This document shows, piece after piece, positions 17,140 through 26,088 of a DNA stretch of 64,000 nucleotides. Both the position numbers and the translations under genes were made by a program. The notes beneath the pieces are model-generated. The model did no database searches. It was not told the DNA's origin and was given only the letters and a program-made list of their open reading frames with translations. Source of the DNA: Variovorax sp. HW608 (lineage in GTDB: Bacteria > Pseudomonadota > Gammaproteobacteria > Burkholderiales > Burkholderiaceae_C); contig NZ_LT607803.1 of assembly GCF_900090195.1 (NCBI RefSeq), positions 3,286,001 to 3,350,000 of the forward strand. Reading direction: 5' to 3'. Positions within the stretch are counted from its first letter, which is position 1. Every line of letters starts with the position of its first letter.

Positions 17140-18945
17140 TTGAGCGCGCCCCCCCCTAACTTCGCCCAAGCAGCGACGAGCCACGACCTCCAGCGACACG
17201 AAAAGGTGGTGCTGGTCGCCGACCTCGTCGATTCCGTGGGCCTCATGCTGAAGGACGAACTGGGCGTCATCCGGCGTTGGGGGGCTTTCATCGGTCAGGT
17301 GACCCTCAACATCCTGCCGGCCAACGAAGGGCGTCTCGTGAAGAGCTTGGGCGACGGTCTGATGGCGGAATTCAACGGCGCACCCGAGGCGGCCGCCTGC
17401 GCGCTGGCGATGCATCGCTGGCTCGACGAGTCGGAGCCGGACGCAAGCGAAGCGCCCATGCGCCTGCGCATCGGCATGCATGCTGCGCAGGTCTACGAGG
17501 ACGAGCACGACATCTATGGCACCGGCGTGAATCTCGCCGCCCGCATCGCCGCGCTGGCGCAGCCGGGCCACACGGTCATGAGTTCGGCCGTCCGCGACGG
17601 CCTGACCGACGGGCTCGACGGCGAGCTCGAGGACCTGGGCGAGTGGTACCTCAAGCACGTCGACCAACCGTTGCACGTCTATGGCGTGCGAAAGGCCGGA
17701 CAGCAGCCCGCGTTTCGCACCGAGCACGCCGACCCGGCGCCCTTCCGGCCGACCATCGCAGTCATGCCCTACGCCTCCCGCAACGTCGAGCTCGAGCAGT
17801 TCGCGATCGGCGACCTGATCGCGGAGGGCGTCATCGGGCGCATGAGCCGGACGCAGGAGATCAACGTGATCTCGCACCTGTCGACCTCGGCGCTGGCCCG
17901 GACATGGCGCACGCTGGATCAGGCCGAGACCCATCTCGGTGCGGACTACGTGCTGTCCGGCAGTTACGTGGTGACCGGCCACACGGTGCTCGTCTTTTCG
18001 GAGCTCGCGAGCGTCCGCCACAAGGAGGTGGAATGGACCGGCCGCGCCAAGGGCGAGCTCGAAGACCTGATGCAGCTCGACAGCGAGATCTGCGACACCA
18101 TCGCCAGCGAATGCCACCAGGCGCTGCTCGAAAAAGGGGCACAGAAGGCGCTCGTGCGTCCCTTGCCGACGCTCGAGAGCTACGGCTTGCTGCTCGGCGG
18201 CATCGGGCTGATGCACAGGAGCACGAAGTCGGAATTCCTCCGTTCGCGCGAAGTGCTCGATGCGCTGATCGAGCGCCACCCGACCCACGCCCTGCCCCGC
18301 ATCTGGCTCGCCAAGTGGTACATCCTGTGCGCCACGCGCGGGCTGACGGGGGACGCACGCAACCAGGCCAGCCTGGCGCTGCAGGAGACGCGTCGCGCGC
18401 TCGACGTGGAGCCCTCGCACCCGCTCGGCTGGGCGATGCAGGGCTTCGTCCAGCTGCATCTCATGAAGGACGTGGAGCACGCCCTGGAGAGTTGCAACCA
18501 GGCCCTCGACCGGTCGTTCAATGAACCGCTGGCATGGCTCTTCAAAGGCGTGGCGCACGCGTTCGACGGCGATGGCGCGCAGGCTCTGCCGGCAGGACAG
18601 AGAGCGCTCGATCTGTCGCCGCTCGATCCGCTGAAGTACTACTACCACTCGCTGATGGCCTCCATCGCCATCTCCGCGGGACAGTACGAATCGGCCATCG
18701 ACTTCGCACAGCAGTCGCTCAGGGTCAACGCCGCGCACCTGTCGAGCTACCGCTCGCTGACCATCGCGCAATCGCTGGCCGGCCAGCAGGATGCCGCGCG
18801 TGCGACGCTGGCCCTGATGCTCCAGCGAGATCCCCAATTCACGGTGACGCGCTTCGCGCAAGGCTATCCCGCCCGCGACCGCGTGCCGGCCTACCTGGAG
18901 AAATTGAAAGACGCGCTTCGCGCGGCGGGCGCCAAAGAAAGCTAA
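17140..18945 (+). CDS. Class III nucleotide cyclase domain fused to a TolB/FlgO-like domain and TPR repeats
   Basis: A 601-residue cytoplasmic protein. Residues about 18-180 form an adenylate/guanylate cyclase homology domain with metal sites in VLVADLVDS and SLGDGLMAEF, followed by GMHAAQVYEDEHDIYGTGVN and LAARIAAL. A middle domain starting RPTIAVMPYAS resembles FlgO/TolB N-terminal folds. The last 250 residues are TPR-like helices (ALDVEPSHPLGWAMQGFVQL, ALDLSPLDPLKYYYHSL). TGGAGG at 17128-17133 touches the ATG at 17134 but is 6 bases from the in-frame TTG at 17140, so the TTG is the likelier start. It heads a three-gene operon and probably makes a cyclic nucleotide. Whether all catalytic residues are present needs alignment. 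Confidence 0.82.
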   Translation: MSAPPPNFAQAATSHDLQRHEKVVLVADLVDSVGLMLKDELGVIRRWGAFIGQVTLNILPANEGRLVKSLGDGLMAEFNGAPEAAACALAMHRWLDESEPDASEAPMRLRIGMHAAQVYEDEHDIYGTGVNLAARIAALAQPGHTVMSSAVRDGLTDGLDGELEDLGEWYLKHVDQPLHVYGVRKAGQQPAFRTEHADPAPFRPTIAVMPYASRNVELEQFAIGDLIAEGVIGRMSRTQEINVISHLSTSALARTWRTLDQAETHLGADYVLSGSYVVTGHTVLVFSELASVRHKEVEWTGRAKGELEDLMQLDSEICDTIASECHQALLEKGAQKALVRPLPTLESYGLLLGGIGLMHRSTKSEFLRSREVLDALIERHPTHALPRIWLAKWYILCATRGLTGDARNQASLALQETRRALDVEPSHPLGWAMQGFVQLHLMKDVEHALESCNQALDRSFNEPLAWLFKGVAHAFDGDGAQALPAGQRALDLSPLDPLKYYYHSLMASIAISAGQYESAIDFAQQSLRVNAAHLSSYRSLTIAQSLAGQQDAARATLALMLQRDPQFTVTRFAQGYPARDRVPAYLEKLKDALRAAGAKES

Positions 18946-18980
18946 GAAACGTCGCGAAACAAACCGTTGAGGAGTAAACC

Positions 18981-20114
18981 ATGTCCCTGCTTGGTGGTTA
19001 CGGCGGCTATGGGGGTTACGGTGGCTACGGGGGGTACGGCGGCTATGGTGGTTACGGAGGGTATGGCGGCTATGGGGGCGGCGGCCCCGTTCCCGGGAGC
19101 CTCGGGGACGCCTTCGCCAATCCGCTGGTGTGCACGGCGCTGGTGGCCAATCGGGATGCGACCAGCAATCCGGGCGCACCCTCGCAAACCCCGGCCAATC
19201 CAAATTTCAACGATCCGGCCAACATCCCGCGCTGGGAGAGCTGGGTTCGCTCCTACCTCGTGCAATGGGAGCTCTGCAAGGGCGTGACGGTCGACCCCAG
19301 TGGGATGGGCGCCAGCGCCATGGAGCTCAAGGCCGACGGCCAGACCATTGTGCGCATCGCACAGCCTTCGACGGCCTTCTTCGATGCTCAGCTCCATCGC
19401 GTCCTGTGCTGGGCCGACTTGCGACTGGACCGCATCCCGGAGATCCTGGCTCAGATCGACAACCAGTTCGCCTTCGTGGCGTCGGTGACCGGCCTCAATC
19501 CCGATCGCCATCGGAACACCGTCGAACTGCTGGTGAACGCCATCCAGTTCACGGTGCTGGTCGAGATGCAGTTCAAGCATGCGCTCGCCTGCTGGCGTCC
19601 CAACCAATATTCCGCGCAGGTGCAGCCGGTCATCACGACGCCGGGGCACGGCAGCTTTCCGAGCGGGCACTCGACGCAGGCGTTCATGCTGGCGCGGCTG
19701 CTCTCGTTCATGCTGCCCACGGGGGCCTATTTCGATTCGATGCGGGAGCAGCTGTACCGCCAGGCCGCCCGCATTGCCACCAACCGCGTCATTGCCGGCG
19801 TGCACTTTCCGGCAGACAGCGTGGTCGGGCGCCTGCTCGGCCACAGCATTGCCGAGTACATCATCGCCCGTCTCACGCAGGGGAATGCAGGCCGGGTGGT
19901 GTATCGCGAATTCGACGCGAGCGTGGCTACGGCGACGGCCGGCAAGGACCTCGACCTCGATCTGGTCCAGCCGATCGACACGCTCTACACGCCCGGTCCG
20001 TTCAATTGCTACCAGATCCACGGGCAGGTGGGTGTCAACACCGCAGCGGCCCCTTCGGTGCTCACCGAGCTCTTCAACGAGGGCCAGGCGGAGCGCGCCG
20101 CCCTGGCGATGTGA
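18981..20114 (+). CDS. Vanadium-dependent haloperoxidase / PAP2 phosphatase-fold protein with a (GGY)9 tail
   Basis: A 377-residue protein. After MSLL come nine GGY triplets, then a linker and an all-helical catalytic domain. The vanadate/phosphate signature is complete: K199-x6-R206-P207 (KHALACWRP), PSGH at 227-230 and R269-x5-H275-x3-D279 (RVIAGVHFPAD). The enzyme is therefore either a haloperoxidase or an acid phosphatase. There is no ordinary signal peptide or membrane anchor. GAGGAG precedes the ATG. It sits 35 bp after the cyclase gene and 27 bp before the subtilase gene, so it is co-transcribed. The enzymatic activity is not settled by sequence. Confidence 0.85.
   Translation: MSLLGGYGGYGGYGGYGGYGGYGGYGGYGGYGGGGPVPGSLGDAFANPLVCTALVANRDATSNPGAPSQTPANPNFNDPANIPRWESWVRSYLVQWELCKGVTVDPSGMGASAMELKADGQTIVRIAQPSTAFFDAQLHRVLCWADLRLDRIPEILAQIDNQFAFVASVTGLNPDRHRNTVELLVNAIQFTVLVEMQFKHALACWRPNQYSAQVQPVITTPGHGSFPSGHSTQAFMLARLLSFMLPTGAYFDSMREQLYRQAARIATNRVIAGVHFPADSVVGRLLGHSIAEYIIARLTQGNAGRVVYREFDASVATATAGKDLDLDLVQPIDTLYTPGPFNCYQIHGQVGVNTAAAPSVLTELFNEGQAERAALAM
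18993..19073 (+). repeat. Nine-fold coding repeat of Gly-Gly-Tyr
   Basis: Nine consecutive 9-base units encode GGY. Synonymous codons vary freely (GGT, GGC, GGG, GGA; TAC, TAT), so selection seems to act on the peptide and not on the DNA. It forms the N-terminal tail of the haloperoxidase-fold protein and is followed by four more glycines. Confidence 0.95.
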
Positions 20115-20141
20115 ACGAGCACCCGTGCCGGGGAGCGGATC

Positions 20142-21980
20142 ATGCAGAAACCCTTGGAACTGCCACTCAGCCTCGTCTTTAACGCGGACGCCTATCTGCA
20201 GTGGGCAATGCTGACAAAGTTCAAATACTTCAACCTGAAACCGTCCGACACTTATGCGGTGCTGGTCGAGTTCAGCGGGCCACTCGAGCGAAGCGCGATC
20301 GAAAAGATGCGCATCCCAGAACTCATCTGGATCACGTCGTACGAAGGCCATCTCTATGCGGCAATCAACCTCTCCAAGGAGGGATTCGAGGAGCATTTCG
20401 TTGACCAATTGCAGTTGCTTCAACAGTCCGGCCTGCTCTGTCTAGAGCTTGCGGCGCCGACAGGCATGCTCGTGCCGGAGTTTCCCAAGGGCGTCGCGCC
20501 GGGCTCCGATACGGTCATCGGCGTCATCGACGATGGCTGCCCGTTCGCTCATGTGCACTTGAGGGGTGAGGCGCCGAACGAGCCCGCCGTCCGGTTCATC
20601 TGGGACCAGGGCAGCGGGGTCTTCTTCACCGAGCCCGACTTGCAGGCGTTGATGGCCGGTGCGACTTCGGCCATCGGCTCGATCGACGAAGACTCCGCCT
20701 ACCTCGCGAGCGGCCTGCCCAGCCTGCGCTCCGCTACCAGTCACGGCGCCCAGGTCCTGAGCCACGCGAGCGGCCATGCGCACGACACGAAACCCCTGCC
20801 TCCGCATATCCCCAATCCGATCGACATCGCTTTCGTGCAATTCCCGGGTGACGCCCTCGACCACCCCAACGGCGAATGGCTCCACCACTTGGCGTTGCGT
20901 GGTATTCAAGCGATTCGCGCCTACGCCCGCGACATGTGCAAGAAGAAGGCCTCACGCATCCTGATCAATCTCAGTTACGGACCTCGCACCGGCCCGCACG
21001 ACGGCACATCGATCCTCGAGAAGGCGATCGATGCCATCACAGCCCAGGCCGTGAAGGACGGCTACGACCTGCGCGTCGTCGTTCCGAGTGGCAACAGCCA
21101 CCTGTCCAGGGCGCATGCGCAATTCGACCTGGCTCGAGGGGGCGGCGTCATCGACTGGCACGTCGCGCCGGACACCCAGACGCCGTGCTATCTCGAGATC
21201 TGGCTTCCCCTGAACACGCCGATCGGCGACCTCGAGATCTTCCTGAAGGCGCCCAACGGGGAAGAGATTCCGGCGCAATACCCGGGCATCCACCATTCCG
21301 CGAACGAGACCGCGTGGACGGTCGCGGTCCATGTCTGCGGCGATACGGCGAAAAAGATGGTTCTGATGATCGTGACGCCGACGGCCCGCTCGACGGGGAC
21401 GGACTGGCTCGGGGGGCTCCCGTTGGCGACGGCGGGACGATGGAAGGTCGCGGTCAAGGTGCGGCCGGGCTGCGTGGTTCCCGGCATCGCCGACGCCTAT
21501 CTCGCGCGCAACGAGCCGAACCTGGGACGCATCCGCCGCGGCTACGACGGCTACTTCGATAGTCCCAACTACGACCCGAAGCGGTACTTGAAGGAATCAT
21601 CGCAGCTCGATGTCAAACCAAGCTCCATCGGGCCCGCCGAAGTGGTCGCGGCCGGCAGCATCAACGGCATCGCGACCGGAGCGAAGTCCGACGTCATCGC
21701 CGCGTACTACGCATCCGCACCTGGCATGCCCAGCAGCTACAGCAGCGGCGACCCGAGCCGTGGCGCGCGCAAACAGCCCGACTGGGCCTACCCGGGCGAC
21801 GACAGCAAGGTGCTCAGCGGACGACTGGCGGGCGGAAACCGCAGCGCTACCGTGATGCGGCTGGTCGGCACAAGCTTCACGGCGCCCCAGTTCGTCTACG
21901 AATCGATCGTGCTTCCGCTGCCCCCGGTGACTCCGTCCAACCCGCCGCGAACGGAGCGTCTGGGCGATGGGTGCCGCTGA
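20142..21980 (+). CDS. S8-family (subtilisin-like) serine peptidase with a beta-rich insert
   Basis: A 612-residue peptidase with an intact triad: D130 in VIGVIDDGC, H201 in SHGAQVLS and S578 in GTSFTAPQ, with the oxyanion Asn318 in VVPSGNSH. About 120 N-terminal residues precede the catalytic domain. Roughly 250 residues separate Asn and Ser, against under 100 in simple subtilisins. Part of this insert looks like a jelly-roll (CYLEIWLPLNTP, WTVAVHVCG, GRWKVAVKV). No signal peptide is visible, so it probably acts in the cytoplasm or leaves by another route. It is the third gene of the cyclase operon. Whether it processes the GGY-tailed partner is speculation. Confidence 0.87.
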   Translation: MQKPLELPLSLVFNADAYLQWAMLTKFKYFNLKPSDTYAVLVEFSGPLERSAIEKMRIPELIWITSYEGHLYAAINLSKEGFEEHFVDQLQLLQQSGLLCLELAAPTGMLVPEFPKGVAPGSDTVIGVIDDGCPFAHVHLRGEAPNEPAVRFIWDQGSGVFFTEPDLQALMAGATSAIGSIDEDSAYLASGLPSLRSATSHGAQVLSHASGHAHDTKPLPPHIPNPIDIAFVQFPGDALDHPNGEWLHHLALRGIQAIRAYARDMCKKKASRILINLSYGPRTGPHDGTSILEKAIDAITAQAVKDGYDLRVVVPSGNSHLSRAHAQFDLARGGGVIDWHVAPDTQTPCYLEIWLPLNTPIGDLEIFLKAPNGEEIPAQYPGIHHSANETAWTVAVHVCGDTAKKMVLMIVTPTARSTGTDWLGGLPLATAGRWKVAVKVRPGCVVPGIADAYLARNEPNLGRIRRGYDGYFDSPNYDPKRYLKESSQLDVKPSSIGPAEVVAAGSINGIATGAKSDVIAAYYASAPGMPSSYSSGDPSRGARKQPDWAYPGDDSKVLSGRLAGGNRSATVMRLVGTSFTAPQFVYESIVLPLPPVTPSNPPRTERLGDGCR

Positions 21981-21989
21981 GGGGCCTAC

Positions 21990-22604
21990 CTAGCGCTGCG
22001 CGTCCATCTGCGCCACGATCGACGGCAGGCGCTCTTGCGCCTGCGCGCGCAGCTGCTCGTAGACGCTGCCGCCGTGCGCATCGATGGCCACGGTCGCAGG
22101 GCCCAGCGCCCGGACCTCGAGCGTGACCAGCCGGAACTGCGAGATGTAGTCGGACCAGTGCACCGCCACCACGCGCCGGATGGCCTGCGCCAGCAGCGTG
22201 CAGCCGCCGCCCAGGAAAGAGAGGTAGACGCAGCCCTGGCGCTGCAGGGCCTGGACGCTGGCGGCGTCCAGGCCGCCCTTGCCGCCGACCAGGCGCAGGC
22301 CGCAGCCCTCGATCAGGCGCGGCATGTAGGCGTTGTAGCGGGTGCTGGTGGTCGGGTTCAGGTACAGCGCCTCGTGCGTGCCGTCGCCGGCCTCCCGGTT
22401 GAAGCAGCTCAGGTGCATGAACGCGCCGTCTTTCAGGTCCACCGGCAGCGGCTCGCCGGCGTCGAGATGTTCCACCACGCGCTGGTGCGTCGGCAGCCCG
22501 ATGGTCATCGTGACCAGGCCGTTCAGCAGCACCATGTCGCCGACCTGCAGGCGGTCGACCGCTTCGCGCGCCAGCGGAAGGTTCAGCGTGTGCGTCGTGC
22601 TCAT
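21990..22604 (-). CDS. Class I fumarase / tartrate dehydratase beta subunit
   Basis: A 204-residue protein equal to the C-terminal half of class I fumarases. Motifs are GDMVLLNGLVTMTIGLPTHQR, the highly conserved NPTTSTRYNAYMPRLIEGCGLR and GGKGG. It pairs with the alpha subunit encoded 11 bp upstream. It ends the minus-strand catabolic operon and converges with the subtilase gene 9 bp away. In such operons these subunits may hydrate a ring-cleavage or C4 acid other than fumarate. Confidence 0.9.
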   Translation of the reverse strand: MSTTHTLNLPLAREAVDRLQVGDMVLLNGLVTMTIGLPTHQRVVEHLDAGEPLPVDLKDGAFMHLSCFNREAGDGTHEALYLNPTTSTRYNAYMPRLIEGCGLRLVGGKGGLDAASVQALQRQGCVYLSFLGGGCTLLAQAIRRVVAVHWSDYISQFRLVTLEVRALGPATVAIDAHGGSVYEQLRAQAQERLPSIVAQMDAQR

Positions 22605-22615
22605 GTCTTTCTTTC

Positions 22616-23485
22616 TCACTCGATTCGCTCGACGCGCCCGTCGTCGTGGATGCGGGCGCGCGTGCGGCGGTTGATCCAGCAGTTCAGGCTGACCGCCACC
22701 GGCACGAAGCCATGCGAGCCCGAATGATTGATGTGCACCGCCATCGCGGTGGCGTCGCCGCCGGTGCCCATGGGGCCGAAGCCGAGCGCGTTGATGGCGG
22801 TCAGCAGGCGCTTTTCCATGCCGTCGAGCACTGGCTCGGGATTGGGTTGGCCGAAGGGCCGCAGCACCGCTTCCTTGGCGATGCGCGCCGCGTGGTCGAA
22901 GGTGCCGCCGATGCCCACGCCCACCACCATCGGCGGGCAGGCCTGGGAGCCGGCCTTGACCACGGTGTCCAGCACGTAGCGCTCGATGGTTTCCAGCGAG
23001 GGATAGACGAAGGTCTCCAGCGCCTCCCAGCGACCGGTGCCCATGGCCTTGGGCGCGCAGGTGATGTCGATGTAGTCGGCCTCGTCGATGACGTCGAAGC
23101 TCGTGATCGGGATGTCCTTGCCCTGGTGGCTGCGCTCGTGCGTGAGCGGGTTCGTCACCATCTTGAGGATCGGCGGGTCGATGCGCGCGGCCAGCAGCGC
23201 GAAGCCGTCGACGATGGCCTGGCGCACCGGCCCGTCGAAGCGCGCGCGCGTTCCGATCTTGATGCTGTAGACCGGAATGCCGACGTCGGAGCAGACCAGT
23301 CCGCTCTTCTCCTCGGCGGCGGCGGCGCTCTTGAGCATGATGGTCAGCGTCTTGCGGCCGACCTCGCTGCGTTCGCGCTCGCCCGCGGTGTGCAGCGCCT
23401 GCCGGGTGTCTTCGGGAATCTTCTTGAGCGACCACTCGTAGAGGTCGGCCGTGAGTTGCTTGATCTGTTCGCTGGTGATGGGCAT
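22616..23485 (-). CDS. Class I fumarase / tartrate dehydratase alpha subunit
   Basis: A 289-residue iron-sulfur subunit. The [4Fe-4S] cysteines are visible in SGLVCSDVGIP, SQACPPMVVGVGIGG and VSLNCWINRRT, as in two-subunit class I hydratases. MGTGRWEALETF and GPMGTGGDATAMAVHIN are family marks. It makes the catalytic complex with the beta subunit encoded just downstream. The gene starts 10 bp after the reductase gene, within the eight-gene operon. Confidence 0.91.
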   Translation of the reverse strand: MPITSEQIKQLTADLYEWSLKKIPEDTRQALHTAGERERSEVGRKTLTIMLKSAAAAEEKSGLVCSDVGIPVYSIKIGTRARFDGPVRQAIVDGFALLAARIDPPILKMVTNPLTHERSHQGKDIPITSFDVIDEADYIDITCAPKAMGTGRWEALETFVYPSLETIERYVLDTVVKAGSQACPPMVVGVGIGGTFDHAARIAKEAVLRPFGQPNPEPVLDGMEKRLLTAINALGFGPMGTGGDATAMAVHINHSGSHGFVPVAVSLNCWINRRTRARIHDDGRVERIE

Positions 23486-23495
23486 GGCGTGTCGT

Positions 23496-24476
23496 TCAGG
23501 CTGCCGGCAGGCCGGCGGTACGGGCGCGCAGGCGCGCAAGCCCCAGCACGGCATCGAGGGTGGGGACGGGCATCGCGACCGCGGCGGCGCATTCGACCAG
23601 CGCGCCGAGGATGGCGTCGATCTCCACCGCGCGGCCGCTCTCCAGGTCCTGCAGCATCGAGGTCTTGATGTGGCCGAGCTGCCGCGTCTGGGCGATGCGG
23701 CGGGCCGGATCCACGTCGAGCTTGAGCCCGAGACGGCCGCCGACGCCGATGGCCTCCTCCATCATGCGCATGAAGAGCGCGTGCAGCGAAGGCTCGTCGA
23801 TCATCTCGTCGCTCGCCGCGCCGGTGAGCAGGCTCACCGGGTTGAAGCAGGCGTTGCCCAGCAGCTTGACCCAGATGTCGCGCCGGATCCCGGCGCTGGG
23901 CTGGGCGTCGAAGCCGGCCGCCTGCAGCCGCAGGGCCAGTGCATCCACGCGCGCGCTGGCGCCGCCGCCGGGCTCGCCGAGGAGCAGGCGCGTGCCGGCG
24001 CTGTGCCGCACCACGCCGGGCTGCGGGCAATGGCAGGAGGCGAACACGCTCAGGCCCAGCACCTGCGGCAGCGGGATGGCGTGTTCGAGCGCGCCCTCCG
24101 GGTCCACGCTCGCGAGCCGCAGGCCGCTGCAGGGCTGGCCGGGCGCCAGGAAGTACCACCAGGGCAGGCCGTTGCAGGCGCTCAGCAGCAGCGTGCCTTC
24201 GTGCATCAGCGCGCGCAGCGACGGTGCCAGGGCGGGCAGCGAGAGCGCCTTGACGGCAACCAGCACGACATCCTGCGGGCCGAGCTCGGCCGCGCTCGCA
24301 GCGGCACGCACCCGCGCGGTGTCGACCCGGCCGCCGCTGTGCAGCTCGATGCCGTGTTCGGCGATGCGCGCCAGCGTCGCGCCGCGCGCCAGCACGCTCA
24401 CCGCCTCGCCCGCCAGGGCCAGCCGCGCCCCCAGCCAGCCGCCGATGGCGCCGGCACCCACGATCGCGACCTTCAT
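23496..24476 (-). CDS. 2-dehydropantoate 2-reductase family oxidoreductase
   Basis: A 326-residue NADP-dependent ketopantoate-reductase-fold enzyme. The Rossmann motif is MKVAIVGAGAIGGWLGARLA. The active-site lysine lies in VLVAVKALSLP, and a second lysine in RRDIWVKLLGNACFNPVSLLT, with SSMLQDLE-like TSMLQDLESGRAVEIDAI. Its ATG overlaps the stop of the upstream cupin gene (ATGA). Inside this catabolic operon it probably reduces a pathway 2-keto acid instead of serving pantothenate synthesis. That is inference from context. Confidence 0.85.
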   Translation of the reverse strand: MKVAIVGAGAIGGWLGARLALAGEAVSVLARGATLARIAEHGIELHSGGRVDTARVRAAASAAELGPQDVVLVAVKALSLPALAPSLRALMHEGTLLLSACNGLPWWYFLAPGQPCSGLRLASVDPEGALEHAIPLPQVLGLSVFASCHCPQPGVVRHSAGTRLLLGEPGGGASARVDALALRLQAAGFDAQPSAGIRRDIWVKLLGNACFNPVSLLTGAASDEMIDEPSLHALFMRMMEEAIGVGGRLGLKLDVDPARRIAQTRQLGHIKTSMLQDLESGRAVEIDAILGALVECAAAVAMPVPTLDAVLGLARLRARTAGLPAA

Positions 24477-25324
24477 GCCGGCATCGGGTAGTCGCCGGCG
24501 TTGGCCACCGCGCCGGGCTTGGAGGAGAAGTCCATGCGCGGCGGGGCGAAGATGTCCAGCAGCCAGGAGCCGCCCTCGTTGACGTTGCGGCTGGTGTGTA
24601 TCACCTTGGGCGGCACCACGGCCAGCGAGGGGCTGTCCACCTCGAGGTGCTCGTCGTCGCGCCAGGCGTTCATGTCGGCGGTCCACGGATAGCGCAGGTG
24701 GTGCACCCAGCGGCCGCGGACCGCGAGCGATCCCTGCTCGAAGTCGGCATGCGAGTGGGGGCTGAGCTTGCGCACGTCGCGCGGCACCGGGCGCGGCAGC
24801 ATCACGTTCACCATCAGGTTGGTGCTGCGGAAGATGCGCATGTTGCTGTCGGGCTGGGTGAACGCGGACAGCGGGTAGTGGCGCAGACGGAAGCCATCGG
24901 CCGGCGTCGGCCACGGCACCAGCGGCGCGACCTCGGGCGTGGGCTGGGCATAGTCGGCCGCGTTGTCGGCCAGGGCCAGCAAGTCTTCGGCGCGGTGCGA
25001 GTAGATGCAGACGATCTGGCCGTCCTGCGCGGCGACGATCTCGCTCGCGCCCGGCGGCACGATGGTCAGCGACTCCGGCGCGGCCTCGATCGATTCCCGG
25101 CCCGCGCTGATGGTGGCCGCGGCATCGGGCAGGAACACCATGTACTCGTCGGGCTGCTCGCTGCGCGCGAGCCGTGCGCCGGCGGTGACCGAGGACACGG
25201 CGACGATGAAGTTGGCGCCGCGCGCGACCCAGGTGCGGACGCCGGGCGTCTCGATCTGCGGCGGCCGTTCGTGGTGGCGCACGCAGGAAGCGGCGCGCGA
25301 GGTCGGGGTGGAGGTGGTGGTCAT
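24473..25324 (-). CDS. Two-domain cupin protein
   Basis: A 283-residue bicupin. The first barrel (residues about 30-115) contains QPDEYMVFLPDAA and LTIVPPGASEIV. The second (about 165-270) has a probable metal site in SPHSHADFEQGSLAVRG and PPKVIHTSRNVNEGG. No dioxygenase family is identified with confidence. Related catabolic cupins bind or isomerise ring-cleavage products. Four-base overlaps join it to the aldolase gene before it and the reductase gene after it. Confidence 0.78.
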   Translation of the reverse strand: MTTTSTPTSRAASCVRHHERPPQIETPGVRTWVARGANFIVAVSSVTAGARLARSEQPDEYMVFLPDAAATISAGRESIEAAPESLTIVPPGASEIVAAQDGQIVCIYSHRAEDLLALADNAADYAQPTPEVAPLVPWPTPADGFRLRHYPLSAFTQPDSNMRIFRSTNLMVNVMLPRPVPRDVRKLSPHSHADFEQGSLAVRGRWVHHLRYPWTADMNAWRDDEHLEVDSPSLAVVPPKVIHTSRNVNEGGSWLLDIFAPPRMDFSSKPGAVANAGDYPMPA

Positions 25325-26088
25325 GCTTGCAGGGTCCTGGAACTGTTGGAACGGGCGATGGCCTGCGCGCCCTGGCGCAGCAGCGACTGGTCGGAGCCCT
25401 GGACGAACCAGCGCACGCCCAGCGCCAGGTACTTCTCGCGCTCGGCGGTGCTGCCGACGAACATGCCCACGGTGCTGCCCGCGGCCAGGCCGGCGCGGAT
25501 CACATGCTCGGTGGCTTCGAACACGCGCGGGTGCTGGGCGTCGTCCAGGCCCATCGACAGGGCCAGATCGGCACGGCCGATGAAGATGCCGCCCACGCCC
25601 GCCACGGCGGCGATGCGTTGCGCCTGCTCCACCGCCGGCGCGCTTTCGATCTGGCAGATCACAACGTTGCGGTCGCCCTCTGCGATGGCGCCCTTCATGC
25701 CCAGGGCGCCGTAGCCGGCGGCACGGGGCGAGCTGGAGTAGCCGCGGTCGCCGCCCACGTAGCGGCAATGCGCGACCACCTCGCGTGCGTGTTCGGCGCT
25801 CTCCACGTGCGGGACCAGCACGCCGGCCGCGCCCATGTCCAGCACCGAGAGAAGGCCGGCCGCCGAGCGGTCCGGCACGCGCACGAACAAGGGCAGGCCG
25901 CTGGCGCGGCCGGCGATCATCGCGAGGTCGATGGCGGCCCGGTCGAAAGGCGCATGTTCGGCATCGAGCACCGCGAAGTCCAGGCCGCAGCCGCCGAGGA
26001 TCTCGATCGTTTGCGCAGAGGTGGTCTTGACGAAGGTGCCGGCGTGAAACGCGTCACCCCGGGGCAGCTCATAGCTTGTGGTCATCAT
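25321..26088 (-). CDS. HpcH/HpaI-family aldolase
   Basis: A 255-residue class II aldolase of the 2-keto-3-deoxy-acid type, usually giving pyruvate plus an aldehyde. The family core is clear: FAVLDAEHAPFD near residue 38, GAAGVLVPHVESAEHA near 88, VVICQIESAPAVEQA with the metal-binding glutamate, and GIFIGRADLALSMG. It has two adjacent methionines at its start, and its first ATG overlaps the stop of the flavin-reductase gene. It is the likely C-C cleavage step of the operon. Confidence 0.9.
   Translation of the reverse strand: MMTTSYELPRGDAFHAGTFVKTTSAQTIEILGGCGLDFAVLDAEHAPFDRAAIDLAMIAGRASGLPLFVRVPDRSAAGLLSVLDMGAAGVLVPHVESAEHAREVVAHCRYVGGDRGYSSSPRAAGYGALGMKGAIAEGDRNVVICQIESAPAVEQAQRIAAVAGVGGIFIGRADLALSMGLDDAQHPRVFEATEHVIRAGLAAGSTVGMFVGSTAEREKYLALGVRWFVQGSDQSLLRQGAQAIARSNSSRTLQA

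Noticed and set aside
18993..19073. Short regular repeats that might be read as a CRISPR-like array
   Set aside because: The unit is 9 bases without spacers and is coding (GGY).
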